Below, piece after piece: positions 51,554-64,000 of a DNA stretch of 64,000 bases. Positions within the stretch are counted from its first letter, which is position 1. Every line of letters begins with the position of its first letter. The stretch is taken from NCBI GenBank assembly GCA_023333565.1, contig JAJKFH010003165.1:1302001-1366000 (forward strand), read 5' to 3'. Source of the DNA: Puffinus mauretanicus. Lineage: Eukaryota; Chordata; Aves; Procellariiformes; Procellariidae. The notes under the pieces are model-generated. The model did no database searches. It was not told the origin of the DNA and saw only the letters and a list, made by a program, of their open reading frames with translations. Position numbers and translations under genes: made by a program.

Positions 51554-54500
51554 GTAAGTTGTAACCATCTGCTCACACAATATTGAATTCAAGACAGCGC
51601 ATACTGGAGCACTGCAAGGACAGAATCCATCACAATCCGTGCTTCGGATTTTGATGATTGATTTCATAGGTTACCATCATTTAAAAATGGCCATGAAGAT
51701 TAGGGATGTAGAAAATACTGAAAAGAAACAAGCATTAATCCAGCATAGTTCGTTCAGGATATCCCACCTTCCACTTTACACAACATATATGAGGCAGGGG
51801 AAGCATAATATTCCTCCTCCCCACCATTTTGACAGTATCCTCACAGGCTGAAATTTTCACAGGAAAAAACTAGAAGATATCACCTCAGTGTTGCAGGAAA
51901 GGTTCAGGTGGAACAAATAGCATTAAATCACTCTCATCAATGTATCAGCTACAATGCTCATCAGTATATGGTCATTATAATCCTCAACTGACTGAGACAC
52001 AGAAATAGAGGAGTCTGACTGAATGCTACTACATACAAGGTTGAGCAAAATGATGAAGTACATACTTGTTACCATGCCTTTAGTAGCTCAGATGAGCCAC
52101 AAAACTAAAAAGCTATGGTTTTCTTCATATATTAGCAAAACCACCAGGAAGCTTCCAGGAACCTAACTCTAGGACACTGAAAGAATTAATTTTACAAAAC
52201 TGTCTACAATAAATAGAGAATAAACCATTCAATTGGACCAATGCTTTATTTTCCAGTACATCTTATCTTCTTTTCTAAACAAAACAGACCAAGTCAGTCC
52301 AAGTCAAGCAAAGGTACAAAGGTACAATAATTTCATGTCAGAAGGACACAGGCAGACATATTTCTTGAAGTGGGCTTATTTCACCCATTTGTCCTAAAGC
52401 TACATCAAATCCAAACCCATCACTACAGCTACCAAATCTAAAGAAAGATTTCAAATAAAAATCTATAAAACTGTGAATTCCAAATGGGTCTGCCTTAAAT
52501 AAAAGTTCAGCAGAAAACGCTTACATATCTAGTATTTAATTCTCAGGTTTATAAAAAAAAAATCCTGCATTAGGTGATTCTTGCGTAAGTTTATAATTCA
52601 GTGGCAGTCCTTCATGTACTTCTAATACTCATTATTTCCTCTTACAAAACCCCAGTTTGTATCCATATCATCTCAAGATACTTATTTTTGTTTTCCTTTC
52701 CACAGTAATTTCTGATTTTGCTATCTTCTTTGCAATGATTTAAACAACATACTTAAGAGTCCTTTAGATAAGAACATGGAACAGAACAGTCCTCCAGAAA
52801 CCTTGCTTGTCAGTGCCCATTATCTTACATAATTATTTAGCTAAGTAATATCCTGTTACTTTATCAAGTATTTTATTACGGTATCAAGTATTATGTGACA
52901 TAAGGCTAAGTTCTGTATCTTTAAGGACTATGGGTTAGTCTTCTATTACATTAGAACTTATTCTCATAACATATTTTAATTAGCAATTCATTTACTTAGG
53001 TCGTGAGAATTCAGCAGGAAGTCGCCAGGCACTTCCATCTTGTTAAACAAAAGTTTTCCGGCTGATTTCACGCATCCCATCCCCAGCTGGAGAGAAAGGG
53101 GAAGAGCACAAACAGCTAGAGGGAACCAGTCTTCCACACGCGCAGGAATGACTTCTTTTCACTGCAAGCAAAGCCTGGTTCCTGGTTTGACATCTGTCCC
53201 CAAACCTTTGCAGAATTTCTGTATCACTAAACATACTTAACTCTTCTGTAGTCTCCATCTCGTTTTACTGGAAAAACACTTAATATCTGCAAAAATGAAA
53301 GAATGTGGAGAAGAGGGGTGTAAGGAAGGGCACTGCCGCCACAACCCAGCGGGTAAGGAAAAGAGACAAACCCAGTTGGAGCTGCGGGGGGCTGAGCATC
53401 ATCTTTTTAAACACCCCGTGCTAACCCACCCTCCGGCACAGCGCCCTGGCCCTGGAATTTCAGTACATCTATGAATATCTTTGTTACTAGAAGCTTCCAG
53501 CTCCAGTCCCTTGAAAAGTTAATAAATTAGACTCAGAGAAGACTGCCTGAATCATAATCAAGATACGCTTGCATTTGGAAAAATCCCTACATTAAAACCC
53601 TTGGAGCTTTAGCAGTGCAGCCCCAAGGTAAAAAAAATATCTGGCACACTGATGCGGGTAAGTAGCTAATTGTTAAAAAAAAAAAACCAACCTTGATTAC
53701 ATATTTTGATTTATTTATAATCAAGAGAAGTTCATTCAATAATCACATAAAAGCCATACTCCATTTACCCGAATAAATTCTACAGCAATTGATATCTCCT
53801 TTGCATGCAAAAAAGTACACTACAATTACAAGTTAAACGTTATATTTTGATTTTTATTTTGTTTTAAAGAAATTCCCTGTCACTGAGGAAAATTATTTGG
53901 TGTTATGGCAAAAAAATCCAAAGCATTGCTTTGTAAGTTAAAAAATTATCTTTTCATCAGTTATTTCAACAGACAAAATTATTCTCCACTTCCTGCAAAG
54001 ATGAGATAGCCTTTGCAATTTTTCAGTTTGCTTCTTCAGTTCAACATGCAGGTTACTATGGAACACCAAACACCATCATGGACAGATCACACACCTTCAC
54101 CTGGCACCAGTAAAATTGTCTCTGCTTTAGTGGTAAGTCATCTCTGAAACCATTTTTAAAATATAGGAAGGAAAAGCTCCGAAAACTCTTGCAGTTTTAA
54201 TGCAGCCTTCACAAAGACAGATCACCACTCATCCTTCACTGGCATACCTGTGACCTCAGAACATACTCAACAAAAAAGTTATTTTTAAATATTATTTTTA
54301 GGAACCTAAGTTTTGAACTCGCTTTGTCATACAGTCTTTCACACAGACTAAGTCACTAAACACGTTTATGGAACTAAGCCTCTAAAACCATTCAGTGTTA
54401 AACATTAGATGACTTGGTCATTGAAAAAGACTATCACAAAGATATTCCATAAAAATACCATCTCTAAAAATAATCCATAAAAATATATTATCAAACATGT

Positions 54501-55190
54501 TGATATTTATGACAGTATTTCTAATAAAAATGATAATTTTTATTTTATAGCAAAATATTATTCATAAAGATATTCTCTTTGAGTTCTGAATTTAATCTCC
54601 TTAGTTAGCCTTTCTGTTGAAAAAATAAAATTGTGATGGATACATGCTTCCATATTGAAAACATTCTGACAGTTGCAGAGTACAGCTTTCCCTGCTCGAT
54701 ATTGCATTAAGTATTTGCTTTCTAATCACTTTTTGGAACGCTTATCTAAACCTACTTCCTATTGAAAATAATGTGATAAACCCTAACCCACACCTAGGAT
54801 CTGAGCACTGAAGAAAGAAAATAAAGTGTAAGGTACGTATTGCAACTGCTGTTCTTTAAAAAGGAAAATGAGGATTAAATAAATTAAATGGAATAGGAAT
54901 AACTCATTCTCCCACGTCAGAGAAGAATCGCTGTCACAGGAGGTGTGAGATTCATGAGCAAGGTTCAGGGTTTGGAGAGCAGTGTAGAAGTTAGTTGTCT
55001 AGATACTGATCTTACACCCTTCCGCTTATGTTAAAGAATGATGCATTACAGAGAAACGTACGCAGGAACTGAGCACTAACTACCTGAGGGTAGTTTCCTT
55101 TGCAGCTTTTCCAAACATCAGCATATTAAATAAACAAACATACCCAAATCTCTAAAATAAAAGGAGTGGGCTCTGCTTAGCTCCCTGCTC
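51554..55190. other. AT-rich non-coding DNA
   Basis: No gene is recognised. An AT-only hairpin (aataaaaat, 4-nt loop, atttttatt) lies at 54523-54544, in a region with repeated ccataaaaata words. ORFs do not exceed 71 codons. Nothing else stands out. Confidence 0.6.
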
Positions 55191-55194
55191 CAGG

Positions 55195-55330
55195 CCACCT
55201 CAGCCCCGGCACGGCAGGGGATGGAGCCTCTCCCGCGGGGCTACCACCCTGCCGGCCAAGGCCAGCCCTTGGGAGCCGCCTGGCCCACCCTGCCGCGCGC
55301 GGGCTTTGCTGTCGGGATGGCAAACTGCCT
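55195..55330. other. Short CpG-dense patch
   Basis: Eleven CpG dinucleotides are counted in about 125 bases of very GC-rich sequence, including GCCGCGCGCGG near 55290-55300 and CCCGCGGGG near 55232. The surroundings are AT-rich. It is far shorter than a normal CpG island. A 64-codon minus ORF crosses it without recognisable features. It could be an orphan CpG patch, a decayed repeat or a non-coding exon. Confidence 0.4.
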
Positions 55331-58300
55331 TCCAGATAAAACTACCCGCAAACAGTGAACGGATAGAGACGCAAATCAGAAAAAGCCTGCCCATGGCGTC
55401 TTCCCCTTAGCTCAGCTATGTGGCCAAAAGCCATTTCTATTTCAGAATTGCAAAGCAACTACTTTGGTATATGAGACAAGGATCGGGACAGTAAGAAAAT
55501 AATACCTCTGAAACTTTGACCTTCTTAGCAGTTTTGTAAAATAAAGCCCCAGTTCTTTCAAAGACAACGGGCAATGGAAGGGGGGCGGGGGGAAAATACT
55601 GCTTAGGAGGGGAAAAAAGGGTTAGGAATAAAACAAAGTTTCTGCCTGAAGCAAACTGCAACAGACAATTTCAGAAACCCAGTCGCTGTGTGCCACTTTT
55701 ACTTCGTTTTTTAGGAAACAAGTTAGCACTGGGCTCCTGAAAGCAACAGCAGAGTGTGAGCTAGGAATACAGATACCACAAGCGCATGGTGGCTTATGAC
55801 TCAGCCAACAACCCCATTCAATTCAACAATGATGTATTTTCTGCACAAAGACAGTAAAACCGTTACAGAGTTTAGCAATATGCAGAGTTACAAAGTGGAT
55901 TAGGAGAAAAGCAGTAACATTTTATTGTGGTCATTTGTATTCAGGTCTCTGAAGGGAAGTTAGTAAATCCACAAAAACAACAGTACTTCTGTAATCAGTA
56001 TTTCTGTTTCGGGGTCATTGAGGACAGGTGGCTGAGCTTTAAAAGTTGTTGCAGGGATTATCAGTTCATTTTTATTTTAAAAAAAATAATTAAAAATTAA
56101 ATTTTTATTTAAATAAGTACAAGTCCGAAACACTCTGTAAGTAATACATATAGCTTTCAATTAAAGCAGCATAATATATATAGCTCATGTCTTTTTGTAG
56201 CTTTAAGGGCACGTTACATCAAGTTATAATGTAAACATTATCTATTAAATACAAACTAGCTCCTTAATGGTTTAACTGACCAAGCACCTTTTCGTTTGTG
56301 CATTACACAGAAGCCACCAAAATGGAGTTCCTTGCCTAGGATAAAGTCACTGTGCAAGTAAGAAGTTACTATTAAGCAGCAATCAAAAGAAATTATAAAA
56401 TGATTAAACAATTGTCAGATATAAGATTGTACAATGAGAGAGGATCCTGTTATTTTAGAAGGTATATTACTTGGAAATGCAGCAGTACATCCAAGTTACA
56501 TAGCCATGTATAAATTGTGAAAGCAGAAAATTTAATCAAAATCATGACTAAAAGAAGTAGATACTGCATTATGTTTCTTGCAGCAATAGTAAACTAGAGA
56601 TGGCAGATACCTTCATCTATGTCCCAGAAAACTAGTTATGCATGATATAATCTATCATATCCAAATACAGCAACATTTTTTAAAGACAACCTATTTTATT
56701 TTAGCATAAGATTGTAAAAGGGGGGAAAAAAAAAAATCAAATTTGCAAAGCAAGGCATGTGTATGTATATCCACATCCATTGGATATAACCAGAATTAAC
56801 CAGAAGAGATCCTAAGCATCTGCGCAGAACCTCACCTACTTGTTTCTTTAAAATGTCATGTCCTCCATCACATAAATAACTCTTTGTACACTGAAAACAA
56901 ACCAGTGAACACATTTTGCCCTGTCTAAAGAAACAGCCCAAACCTTGGTGGCTCCTGTCTTTAACCAGAGAGAGATGATTACACCTGCAGCGGAAGCCAG
57001 CAACACTGAAGCAGCGTTCAACTGGCAATTCAGCACAGCACAGACACACACTCGAGCCCACAAAAAATAAGAACAGTAGCTTGTGATCAATTAAAACGAG
57101 TGGTGAGAATTTCTTTCCCAGTAGCCAGGCTGAGATGTCCTTTCTTAATCCAAGCTTCAACTCTAACATTTCTCATTCTCTCAGTCGGATTCGTTTGTTC
57201 AAATCCTTACCTTCTGGGCACAGCTGATGGGCACCATCCCGCACAACAGTGGAGACTGCATCCTCCCTGACTATGCTTACAACATACAGCATTTCACCAA
57301 TATTTAATATACATACCTTTGCTCTGGCATAAAGATCATCAGCAACCTAAACTTCAATCTAAATCTGAGCCCGCAAAATACAACCTTAATAGGAACTGTT
57401 CTTGCATGAAGTGCCTTTATGGTTGCCATGGATATTCCCCACAACTAATTTTTTTTTTTTTTTTTTAATTAAAAATGGGTCAGGTTTTTGGAGAGGCTCT
57501 GGCAAACAAGAAGGAAAAGAGCCACCTCCGATTCTTCCTTTGTTCAGACAAACAGTATCTCTAATCTCAATCCCTTGTAACAAGTTGCCATCTCCAACGG
57601 GCTCAGGCGGAAACCCCAAGCCCCTCAGAAGTACACCACACCACAGACAGCCTGCTTCAGGGCAGCGCTTTGAGACCTGCACTAGCTTTTTCTATAAGTA
57701 ATTCTCACTTAGCTTTTTACTAAACATACATGTGATATACGTTTACATAGTTTCTGGAATAAACATACACAAATGAAGTGAAATGTGTGTAAGTACGAAG
57801 TCATTTTTCAGGCGATTTCCGCCGGGGCCTGTTTCCTCCACCCCAGCATGTGGCACTGCTCTCCAAAGCACAAAGGAAGAGGCAGAGGAAACACAGGTAC
57901 TGCAACATTTTTCTGTTACGTGGTATTTGCACTGGTTTTGCTCACCTCAGCAGCATTATGCGACAGCCCAGACCAATTAATTTGTCCTCAAGAACCAGAG
58001 CTAAGATCATTTGCAAAACCAGCACTTAAAAGACAAGGGGAAAGGGTAAAGCAGTTTCAAATCTTTAGGTTGTTATCTAATGAATGGGGAAAAAAAATTG
58101 CTACTGAATCATGGTCTAGCTTTCAGGTAGTCTGGAAGAAGTTTCATGGTTTCCTTTCAATAAATTCCCACATCACAAATAACGAATGGAAACACGTCTT
58201 CGGCAAAGTTGACCATATCCACCTGTAAGATCACGAGTGCAGAGAGTGATCTTACACTTGGCTGCTCATCACTTGCAAGAGTACAAAGAGGCAGTCAGAG

Positions 58301-58800
58301 AAACTATCGGTCTCTTGAGCTCGTCTCGACACAACGGACCAAAACCATGGCTACCTGCCATTGCCCCTTTGCCAAAAACATCCACGCTATTGACAGCATG
58401 GAGGAAAACACGCTACTGCCTCTCATTACGGTTTCCTCCAACTCCCATCTCTTTCTGCAGGCGGGCTCCTCTCTTGCTTTGCCTGTTTCTATGTCTTGCT
58501 CACTTTCCCTCCTCTCTGTTTTCCATGTTCCTGCTACTGCAGCCTTTGTTGTTCGCTATTTTCCATGATTTTAGTAATTCTATTTTTTCAGCAATTCTAT
58601 TTTCAACAGCTCGTATATTTTTAAGGGTATAATTTATCTAATAATGAGGACTGGCCCTGATTTCAGCCAACAGCATCCAGGCACCTCTACAAATATTCTG
58701 CTTTGGCTCTCAACAGCAAGCCAGAAAAACAGAGGTTAAGTTTAACAAGGTTTCAAGCTGAAACCCACTTCAAACCTGCACATTACCATTTCCTCATCCA
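55331..58800. other. AT-rich non-coding DNA with two longish ORFs
   Basis: No gene is recognised. A minus-strand ORF of 157 codons (56696-57169) has scattered cysteines and hydrophobic ends but no motif I know. A plus-strand ORF of 147 codons (57785-58228) contains one hydrophobic stretch and no known domain. Both are near the upper edge of what chance yields. An AT-rich near-palindromic segment lies at about 56070-56115, and 18 T at 57449-57466. An acceptor and CAG/GTACT donor frame 57847-57896, weakly exon-like. Confidence 0.5.
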
Positions 58801-59370
58801 TACTCTGTGATTGTAGAGACCCAGCTTTCATCCTCTAACCAGCTGTCAGTCCCTTTCAGCCTTTCCTCAAATTTCAAACACAGTCTCTTTTCTTTACGCT
58901 CATACAGTGTCTTACCCCTATTCTTTCCCCCACCATATTCATTTCCTACCTTCTTTCCTTACCAAATTTCCCTTCAGTTCTTCTCATCTAGATCTGTCTC
59001 CTTTCTTTCGGGATCTCTCCATGTCTTCGAAGGTCCCTTTGCCATTCTCCCACCACCTCCTTTCTCTCTCATCTACTGTCTCCTCTCATTTCCGCTCACC
59101 AAAAGCCAAGAAGCGACACAGGCTTCGTGCCAGGAGCATCCACACGCCCACGATGGGCGCACATACCACCGCTGCAGCCCTCGGACGCTGCTCCCGAGTA
59201 CCAGGAGCCGGGCAGAGGAGGCAGGTGGGCTCCCTGGAGACGCATGGCCTTGCAGGGGTTGAAGGGGCTCCTGGAGGCCAGGGGGTCCCACCTCCCGCTT
59301 ACTGCCGAGCCAGATCAACTGATGCCTCTCCTGGATATGAAGATGGGGCCTTAAAGACCAGCTAGACTAG
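58800..59370. other. Pyrimidine-rich then CpG-rich segment
   Basis: Positions 58840-59100 are strongly C+T rich. Positions 59110-59300 become GC- and CpG-rich. Two overlapping plus ORFs of 151 and 152 codons (58807-59262 and 58907-59365) exist mainly because this composition has few stops. Their sequences are Ser/Phe-rich, then Arg/Gly/Pro-rich, with no family resemblance. A weak acceptor (59105) and a CAG/GTGGG donor (59224) could frame an exon; this is inference only. Confidence 0.4.
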
Positions 59371-60221
59371 CCATCCTATATGTTAGAGGATGAACAATTA
59401 AAATAAAAGCCACTTTTAGTTAAGCAGATAACAGGGTCTCTTTTTATTTTAGTTGAAATGGTGATTTTTACTGTGTATTTTATGCTCATCTATATTCTGC
59501 CATACTTAACACAGTAATACTGTGGATAGCGTGTCAGAGCACAGGATGACAGAGAAAGAGGCACACCTTCTCCTCAGCTTTTGATTGTGAAATACAGTGT
59601 AATGGACCCTCATTAATTCAATTCACGCTAGTAAGGCCAACATTGAATTATTAAATTATTGTGAACAAGTTCCAGAACAAATAGCATAAAAGGATTCTTA
59701 ACTGCAAAGTGTACTTTACTCATTTGTGTTGACAGCTGTAACACAACTATAATTATTTATTATATTCTGTAAATTACAATCTTTTTAAAAATATGAACCT
59801 TCATCATAGTATCGACCATTGCAGTTCTGCTGAGCAATGCTGACATCTGTTTTTAAATTGTTTTTTCCTGAATTCTTAAGTGAGAAAATTAGCAGAGATG
59901 TTCTGGCATATATAACAAAGACACTGGCATAGTGAAAAAAGGAATAATTTGTACCAATTTTCTCATAAGAAAAGAAATTTTCCTAATAAAAATACAAGAC
60001 TCCTCATGACATGTTTTTTCTATAAGATGGGATTGTTTGGAGGGGGAGAGGAGATATATTGGGATGCCAAGAAGATTGTTACTAGCCTGATAACAAATAA
60101 TTTATGTCTGTTTATACCACGTGGCCTTCCAATGAAGTCTGCAAACTCAGATGGGAAGAGAGCACAGAGCTGTACTTAAGAATAAGCAACATTTCAATAG
60201 TATTCAATGAACGTGTAATTT

Positions 60222-60248
60222 TTATTATTATTATTATTATTATTATTA
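60222..60248. repeat. (TTA)9 microsatellite
   Basis: Nine uninterrupted TTA units cover 27 bases. It is the longest perfect trinucleotide tract in the window and likely to vary in length between individuals. Confidence 0.95.
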
Positions 60249-61790
60249 CACATACTTCTGCATCACTCAGATACAAGGTACAATAATTTGAATTGTTTCT
60301 GCACTTTCACTATGACAATAAATAAAATACAAGCCTGCATCTGGCTTGGACCAGGACAGCACATTTGGAAGAAGGGTTCCATGCCAGTGGCAAGCCACCA
60401 ACCTAATCTATTGAGAGTTGGAGAAAGGTCACCTTGTACTTCATAATCCAGGCTGATACGACCCAAACGAATCAGTAAAACTGAACAATGTATCTTATGA
60501 AGGATAACAGTTATATGCTTGCATGTATTTGGGGAGAAATGGCTAATTCAGGAATGGCACGTTGTACACTGAACCTGTTTTTAAGGGCTGCCATTGTACT
60601 TCAGACAATGATGACCAAAATATCTGTAGAATTAAAGATATACATATCACTTCAGGCATTTAAAAAGACAGACAATGTCCATGAGCTCAGTGGTTTTTTA
60701 CGGCCTTTTAAGAAGCCAGAATTGACTCTGTTGGAAGGGACAACACTCACAGTCAAAACACTATTTCTTCTTCAGGTGATGTTAGAAAACAGGCCTATGC
60801 AAGTCTTACCACGTTCAAATGACAATGAAATCTACACTTTTTAATTATATTTCTGTAGTACCCTCTAGCCCAGACCACAACCAAGTCATTTTTATGGTGC
60901 ATGTATATAAAATACAGTGTTCTAGCACAGCAACTCAGTACTACACCAAGTTACACAAAACTATTGTAATTGTCCTCAGCGTTAGAACGCACATGCTAGA
61001 CAGTAGGCCTCTCCAAAAGCAATACTCCACCTCAGACGGAAGAGAAGGACCGAGCTAAGGCACTTCCAGCAAAGTTCCAACGGGCCCAGATTAGTGTAAC
61101 GATGCCTTCTTCTGCTTAAAAGCAAGAATATAGGAAAAGAAGTTTCCTCTTCCCTGGAAGTGTCAGAATATTAAAAAACAACCACAGCAAACAAACAAAG
61201 CCCCTCCCCACCCCTAAGTTCAGACAAAGAATTGGCAGGAGCCAGGCAGCAACGGGGAAATGGGCTGGAACTGGAAAAGGTTACTGGCTGCATCTATTTC
61301 CTCAAGGCAGGATCAGCTCTGCCTACATCATTCTGACAATTGTCTAACCTATATTTAAAGGCCCTGAAGGATGAAATGTCACCTGGAAACATACCAGAGT
61401 ACGTGTACTCCATCGCTCAGCCTGCTCACAGAAACGCAGAACAACATCAGACCTCTGCAAAACTTCCAGTTTGCGAGTGAACCGGTGACAACTGGAGAGA
61501 AGTTTTCCAGCTGTACTCTGCTTTACTTTGTGTCACCTAACCCACATTCCCCTGGTATGTTCATTACTTTATATCAGGAGTCATACTGGAAGTTAAGAAA
61601 GGAAACATCTACTGCATCTAATTTTCTTCTGAAACACAGTGATAGACTGACTTGGTTTAATGTGCTTTGTTCTTGATCAGACTGTTTTCTTCTAGGAGCC
61701 TTCAAACAGTGTAACTGTTTTCCTCCAGTATTTTTCTTGGAGGGAGTGAAGCCAACTAGTCTACTGCTCCTTCAGCTTGTACTCTCCCTT

Positions 61791-61847
61791 AAAGGAGGAG
61801 GGGGGAAAGAAAAAAAAAAAAAAGAAAAAGAAGTGGAGGGAGAAAGA
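61791..61847. repeat. Polypurine tract
   Basis: Fifty-seven bases on the + strand are purines except for one T at 61834. They include a G-rich beginning, a long A-rich middle and a GGAGGGAG end. Such a tract can form triplex (H-) DNA where mirror symmetry allows. No adjoining retroviral sequence makes it a retroviral polypurine tract. Confidence 0.85.
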
Positions 61848-64000
61848 CCGCAGCATATTCTTTCCTCTGCCCACTCTCCTTGGCCCTTACCAACCTTCAG
61901 CGACTTAGTGAAATGAGAAATTCCAAAAAGCTGTATTATCCCCCGAAGCAAACCTTCCTCCTACGCAAGCTGCCACCACACGTGTGCCACCACAAGAACC
62001 TCTGGCTCAAACTGTCAGCCACGGCATACCCTTTGGTATTTGAAGTTACCCACAACTGTTAAGGCTGGTCGGTACCCTCTGCGAGTATGCCTAGCAGTGA
62101 GCTGGAAAACATTTCTTCTGTGGATGTTCTTCGCTTTGTGTCACCTTCTGTAAACTACATCCCCTCACTTGCTTTTATGATCTATGCTATCATCTACTTT
62201 TGTATCTTCCTTTATTTGTCATACATCCTGAAATGCTCTATACTGTGGCATTTCATATGCAGTGCATTTTTTGTCGTACCCGTTTTACTTCCTCTATTTC
62301 TGCATACAAAAGCAGTGCTTGTACCCTTTCTCAAAGGTTTTTCATTTTATGCATTTTAAGAAGCTTTAAAGGAAAACCACGAGACTGCCAGAAGCAGTAA
62401 TGACTTCTTCGCTTCCACAGAGTACTCTATCAAACTTAACACCCACTGGAGTATTTGCAGGTTTTGAAAGAAGAGGGCCTAGACACCATTGTACTAACAT
62501 AAGGCACTTGTCATTGTGAAGGTCAGCAATTCTTTCTACATTACTGAAAAATACCGCAGACAGTACATAATCATAAGCTTTGTTATACAGCATTTTCTAA
62601 TAGCTGTAATATTCTACTGTGCTCTAAGATGAGGAAGAAAAAACAATATCCCTGTCTCTTACAGATACATTAAACATAAGGTTTTTAGTCAGCATATACA
62701 ATTGCTCATCTTTGTGCTCTGAAGTCCACTGAAAGATTGTACTGTTTGAAGTGCTTTTACTGCTTAACGGTCGGAGAAGAAAGATGAATTGCTGTTGAGC
62801 ACGTTCCTGAAAAGACCCAAACCCAGCACCTTTCCTCCTTTTTCCAATGAAAATGCACTAGTTGTAGTATTTCCATTTGCATGCTGACAAAAGTGTTAAA
62901 CTTCGAGCTTTAAATTCCTGCTTTGGGGGATTTCTCTGGGCTTAGTGCAACAAAAACAGACTCATTTTGCCCACTCTTTTGTTCTTTAATTTTCAGTAAT
63001 CCCTGCTCCAGCTTTGGGCGATTCAAAACAGCAGTGTGTTTCTGAACAAAGGCCAACATATTTTTTCATTTCTTATAGCTAAAAAGTAATTCAAAGATAT
63101 GCAACAGATTAGTGAATATGGACTAAGTGCAATTTAATGAATAATAACTTGCGAGAAGAAAACCTTACATTTCTGAAAAATGTACAGCAGTAAATAGTCC
63201 TTCATTTCCACTGTAGAGGACTACAGAAAGATCTTCAGTATAAAATACATTGGGGTGTAGAATCCATATGTATTCAGGAGGTATCTACAATAAATAAGTA
63301 CTTTAGAATTACCTGAAATAACAAAAAATCCAACTAAACTGAAATATTTTCCACAGAAGTCAATAGACAAGCACAAATTCTTATGCCTGCAGAATTTGTC
63401 CCCAAGAGGTTATATTCAATCATCATCATTACCAGATGTTTCTTCTCCCCAGATTCTGGGATCAAAGACTTCCCTGTGCATGTCCAGATATTAAGTGAAT
63501 GTTCTTTCTGAAGCGACTCCCTCTCTGTCTGTCTCTGGCTCTCGCTCTGAAGTACGCCATTATAACTGTCTAGCTCCTGAGATTCAAATTTGTAAGAAAA
63601 ATACCACTATACCCAGAGAAACCTGGGAACCCCCAGAAGGGCATTCTCCTCAAGGCGGTGCTGGCCACCGGAGCTGATTGCAATGAAAAGAAGAATGCAA
63701 AATTGAAATAGTTTTCTTAAATGTTAAATTTTAATCCAGTACCTTCAGAAAAAAATTAAAAGGCACCATCTGCAGGCAAATATATCACAGCAATAAATAT
63801 AATTAGAGATCCTAATTTCACTGATAGGCACATATAAACAGAATATAACAGAAGTTGATAAAAAAGGGCTTGATTTTAAAAAAGAAGTAAATCTGACAAT
63901 GGCTTTCCTCCTCCAAACACAGTTTATCACTCTGCTTTTCAGAAGAATTTCAGCCTGCTTTCTAAATAAAAATGTCACCACCCTGTAGAACAGATCAGTA

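Larger units (their letters stand above)
59371..64000. other. AT-rich non-coding DNA
   Basis: No gene is recognised. It holds the (TTA)9 microsatellite and the polypurine tract listed separately. ORFs of 118 codons (60488-60844), 101 codons (61371-61676) and 90 codons (62087-62359, hydrophobic) have no recognisable domains. Nothing else stands out to the window end. Confidence 0.6.

Noticed and set aside
58807..59365. Two overlapping ORFs of about 150 codons
   Set aside because: They overlap in different frames of a C+T-rich then GC-rich stretch; the low stop density comes from composition and neither frame resembles a protein.
1..64000. CRISPR arrays, operons, tRNA or rRNA genes, or phage-like gene clusters
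   Set aside because: No regularly spaced direct repeats, no tRNA A/B box pair with cloverleaf, no rRNA core sequence and no dense coding on either strand were seen; the repeats present are avian.

Overview
The window reads as vertebrate nuclear DNA, almost certainly from a bird. The evidence is a set of avian repeats: two antisense remnants of CR1 (chicken repeat 1) LINEs and one solo LTR of a retroviral family that is widespread in birds. The rest is AT-rich, stop-dense sequence with short microsatellites and homopolymer runs. There is no bacterial-style gene packing, no rRNA or tRNA gene, and no CRISPR array. I could not recognise any protein-coding gene. The longest open frames (190, 157, 152 and 147 codons) lie in low-complexity or GC-rich stretches and resemble no family I know. 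The window is best read as a gene desert or the inside of a large intron. The species and the host gene, if any, cannot be told from the sequence.

Layout. Positions 1-9199 are AT-rich non-coding DNA with a GC-richer patch at about 6250-7200 that holds two clear palindromes. Positions 9200-9784 are a solo LTR on the + strand, with a 5-bp target duplication that differs at one CpG. Positions 12344 to about 14300 are an old 5'-truncated CR1 on the - strand that still shows reverse-transcriptase motifs. A GC-rich unassigned block follows to 14940. Positions 14941-42250 are mostly featureless, with a few exon-like signals (20989-21042 and 22119-22555) and an unassigned GC-rich hairpin-bearing block at 38260-38600.

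Positions 42252-42517 hold the most informative object: on the - strand, a full-length U6 snRNA pseudogene joined directly to the last 24 codons and 3' UTR of a CR1. This is the structure expected when a LINE reverse transcriptase switches template from its own RNA to U6. Such U6-L1 chimeras are known in mammals; here the LINE is CR1.

Positions 42518-64000 are again AT-rich. They contain a candidate 30-nt microexon at 51524-51553, small CpG-dense patches near 55.2 and 59.2 kb, a (TTA)9 microsatellite at 60222 and a long polypurine tract at 61791.

Nothing here acts as a gene system. What works together are traces of retrotransposition: CR1 machinery (12.3 kb), its use on a host small RNA (42.4 kb), and a retroviral insertion that recombined down to a single LTR (9.2 kb).
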